From Caulobacter endophyticus (GTDB lineage Bacteria; Pseudomonadota; Alphaproteobacteria; Caulobacterales; Caulobacteraceae): 36,766 nt of DNA. The notes under the pieces are model-generated. The model worked only from the letters and a program-made list of their open reading frames with translations, was not told the DNA's origin and searched no databases. The stretch lies in assembly GCF_029543245.1 (NCBI RefSeq), contig NZ_JARQWV010000037.1, positions 1 to 36,766 on the forward strand. Direction: 5' to 3'. Positions 35,195-36,766 of this stretch are shown here, piece after piece (position 1 is the stretch's first letter; each line of letters opens with the position of its first letter). The translations under genes were made by a program, and so were the position numbers.

Positions 35195-36025
35195 TCAGCC
35201 TCCGAACAGCTTGAGGATATAGCTCGGCGCGGCGTTGGCGATCGACAGCGATTTGATGGCCAACTGCTGCTTGATCTGCAAGGCCTGCAACCGGGTCGCC
35301 TCCTGGGCCATGTCGGCGTCGATCAGGCGGCCGACCGAGGCTTCCAGGGTGTCCTGCAGCTTGTTGATGAAGGTCAGGTGGCTGTCGAGCATATTGGACC
35401 CGGTGCCCAGGCGCGACAGGGCGGCGGTGACGTTCTGCATCGCCGTGTCCATCGCCTTGATGTCGGTCGAGGACGGGGCGGTCAGCAGATCGGCGCGCAT
35501 CCCGGCCAGGGCCGCGCCGCCGGTCGACAGGTCCACGTGGTCGACATCGATGGTGGAGTCGGCCCTGGCGTTGGCCAGGGCGCGGATGTTGCCGGTATTG
35601 CCCGCCGAGATCAGGTTCACGCCGTTGAAGCTGGCGTTCTCGACCGCGCGGTCGATCTGCTTGCGCAGCGAGACATAGTCGTCGTTCAGCAGCTTGCGGC
35701 TGGCGGTGGTCAGGCTGGGGTCCGACGCGGCCAGCATCTTCTGCTTCATCTGGTCGAGCAGGTCGGTGACCGTGTCGCCGGCGGCCAGGGCCACGTCCAC
35801 CGTCGACTGGCCCCGCTGAAGGGAAGCGCGCACGGCGTCCAGAGACTTGGCCTCGGAGGCCTGCATCTTGGCGGTGGCCCAGACGGCCGGATTGTCCTTG
35901 GGGGAAGAGATCTTCAGGCCGGTGGCGATACGGCGCAGCGTCGTCGCCAGATCACGATTGATCGTGTTCAGCGATTGCAGGGCGATCATCGCCCCGACGT
36001 TCGTGTTGATGCTGTTCTGCGGCAT
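35195..36025 (-). CDS. Flagellin, Caulobacter-type short form
   Basis: This 276-residue flagellar filament subunit has the conserved N-terminal helical D0/D1 region (SINTNVGAMIALQSLNTIN, then RIATGLKISSPKDNPAVWA). It also has the segment LQRGQSTVDVALAAGDTV and the C-terminal D0 region ending SIANAAPSYILKLFGG. The variable central domain is minimal, as in other Caulobacter flagellins. It is a single copy here, not the multi-flagellin cluster known in Caulobacter, and its first residues MPQNSINTN differ slightly from the usual MALNSINTN. It may be one of the minor flagellins. No clear sigma-54 site was seen; a CtrA-like box lies upstream. Confidence 0.93.
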   Translation of the reverse strand: MPQNSINTNVGAMIALQSLNTINRDLATTLRRIATGLKISSPKDNPAVWATAKMQASEAKSLDAVRASLQRGQSTVDVALAAGDTVTDLLDQMKQKMLAASDPSLTTASRKLLNDDYVSLRKQIDRAVENASFNGVNLISAGNTGNIRALANARADSTIDVDHVDLSTGGAALAGMRADLLTAPSSTDIKAMDTAMQNVTAALSRLGTGSNMLDSHLTFINKLQDTLEASVGRLIDADMAQEATRLQALQIKQQLAIKSLSIANAAPSYILKLFGG

Positions 36026-36101
36026 CGACCCGTTGTTCCCGGCGCGGCCTTCTGGCCAAGGGCGCGTTTTGCGCCCGAGGCTCAGCTATGCACGCGTTGC
36101 G

Positions 36102-36116
36102 TTAGCGGAACGTTAG
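36102..36116 (-). promoter_or_regulatory. CtrA-like box upstream of flagellin
   Basis: TTAG-N7-TTAG at 36102-36116 matches the CtrA consensus TTAA-N7-TTAA with one mismatch in each half and exact spacing. It lies 77 bases before the flagellin start. It is set between two ACGCGT palindromes (near 36092 and 36120). Confidence 0.35.
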
Positions 36117-36169
36117 GAGACGCGTAAAAAGCGCTCCGATCGGCCGGCGCTCCCCATAACGATCTAGAT

Positions 36170-36278
36170 CCTCCCCCTCTGGGGGAGGTGTCGCCGAAGG
36201 CGACGGAGGGGGGACGTTCTCAGCTTCCGAGACGCTGGCCAGGCAGCCCGCTCCTCCCCCGAGAAACGGGGGAGGGGG
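36170..36278. repeat. Long palindromic intergenic element (CCTCCCCC type)
   Basis: The left arm begins CCTCCCCC/GGGGGAGG and GTCGCCGAAGGCGAC. The right arm ends CCTCCCCC/GGGGGAGG around GAGAAAC. The loop holds CAGCTTCCGAGACG and GCCAGGC, shared with the element at 15911. The next 80 bases continue with repeat-like GGTGGAGGGGGCGAG. Confidence 0.85.
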
Positions 36279-36376
36279 ACCGCCCCCGGGTCGCGCCAAG
36301 CGCGCCCGAGGACAGGCTCCGCGGTGGAGGGGGCGAGACTGGGCTACCGAGGTCCAGCATGCCCCACTCTTAAAAT

Positions 36377-36392
36377 CCCCGCGAAAGCGGGG
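36377..36392. repeat. GNRA-loop hairpin
   Basis: CCCCGC and GCGGGG form a 6-bp stem around GAAA in the non-coding right end of the window. The tetraloop suggests a stable RNA hairpin if transcribed. Confidence 0.5.
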
Positions 36393-36439
36393 ACTTGAGG
36401 CTTTTCCTGAACGCGGGGCGTTTACCCCCATCACCGCCT

Positions 36440-36549
36440 CCCTCGCCCCTGTGGCGAGGGCCCATGCCGGCCGCTGCTCAGACCTGGGCCATCCAGAAAA
36501 GGTCTGAGCAGGCTGAACGATGGATCCTGGGCACAAGGCCCAGGAAGGC
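36440..36549. repeat. 110-bp three-hairpin dispersed repeat, copy 2
   Basis: The same three hairpins as at 10277 occur in the same order: CCCTCGCC/GGCGAGGG, then a longer perfect GCTCAGACC (36476-36484)/GGTCTGAGC (36501-36509), then TCCTGGGC/GCCCAGGA (36525-36545). The arms are conserved or compensated, and the loops differ. In 36550-36766 I see no gene or clear signal. Confidence 0.85.
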
Positions 36550-36766
36550 GTGAGTTGGGTTGGGCTCGGAAAGTGGACCGGACGGGGATAGAGGCAGCTC
36601 CATCCACGGCGAGTTCGCCAAAGAACCGAACGAACTCAACCCCTTGCAACTTTCTCATCCGATTCAATCAGACGCGCTGAAACCCGCCCCATAATCAAAC
36701 CCGTCCCCGCCATGGGGAGGGCTCTTGGTACCGGCCCAAGCGTGGCGAGGACCGCATCGAGCGGGG

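Noticed and set aside
36026..36101. Sigma-54 promoter for the flagellin
   Set aside because: No TGGC-N8-TTGC arrangement with the needed GG and GC spacing could be found on the minus strand.
36431..36667. 78-codon minus-strand open frame at the right end
   Set aside because: Its second half is a translation of the three-hairpin repeat, it has no Shine-Dalgarno sequence, and no family is recognisable.

Overview
The window is high-GC, gene-dense DNA of an alphaproteobacterium, most likely Caulobacter or a close relative. This is inferred from a Caulobacter-type flagellin of 276 residues, a small lipoprotein that I recall as the CC0125/CC1285 family, an ATP12 F1-assembly chaperone, a propionyl-CoA carboxylase beta chain, frequent TTG and GTG starts, and GC-rich palindromic repeats in the gene gaps. 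I could not run a database search. I see no rRNA, tRNA, CRISPR array, transposase or prophage.

Layout: 1-5.9 kb holds a Tet-type MFS exporter, a lipoprotein HtrA/DegP protease, RarA, an RluA-family pseudouridine synthase and a small lipoprotein. 5.9-7.1 kb, on the minus strand, is a protein that looks like a degenerate GGDEF-EAL protein. 7.4-10.2 kb is a start-stop overlapping chain of CrcB, an S4-domain RluC-like synthase and a TPR/2OG-Fe(II) oxygenase fusion. 10.4-13.1 kb is an overlapping DUF1800-DUF1501 pair on the minus strand. 13.2-15.9 kb holds ATP12, YnfA and PccB, followed by an unknown membrane protein. 17.0-20.3 kb, on the minus strand, holds a CPA1 sodium/proton antiporter and an ALDH7-type dehydrogenase.

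The most interesting block is 20.4-24.3 kb. A CrtE-type GGPP synthase, an ABC ATPase, an ABC-2 permease, a CrtZ carotenoid hydroxylase and a GlpM-like membrane protein lie head to tail, mostly with overlapping starts. This joins the first and last steps of a C40 xanthophyll pathway to an exporter, with no phytoene synthase, desaturase or cyclase in the window.

Next come a secreted M20 amidohydrolase, a FecI/FecR pair, and a divergent TonB-dependent receptor with an STN signalling domain. These are followed by a 60-residue membrane miniprotein and an NCS1 permease, which together look like a regulated uptake region for an unknown small molecule. The right end has a GIY-YIG/DUF2239 pair, a ThuA/VOC pair, and a flagellin with a small downstream gene.

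Two dispersed repeat families fill many intergenic gaps. One is a long GC-rich palindrome with about eight copies or fragments. The other is a 110-bp three-hairpin element with two copies, near 10.3 and 36.5 kb. One palindrome supplies the ribosome-binding site of the gene after it.
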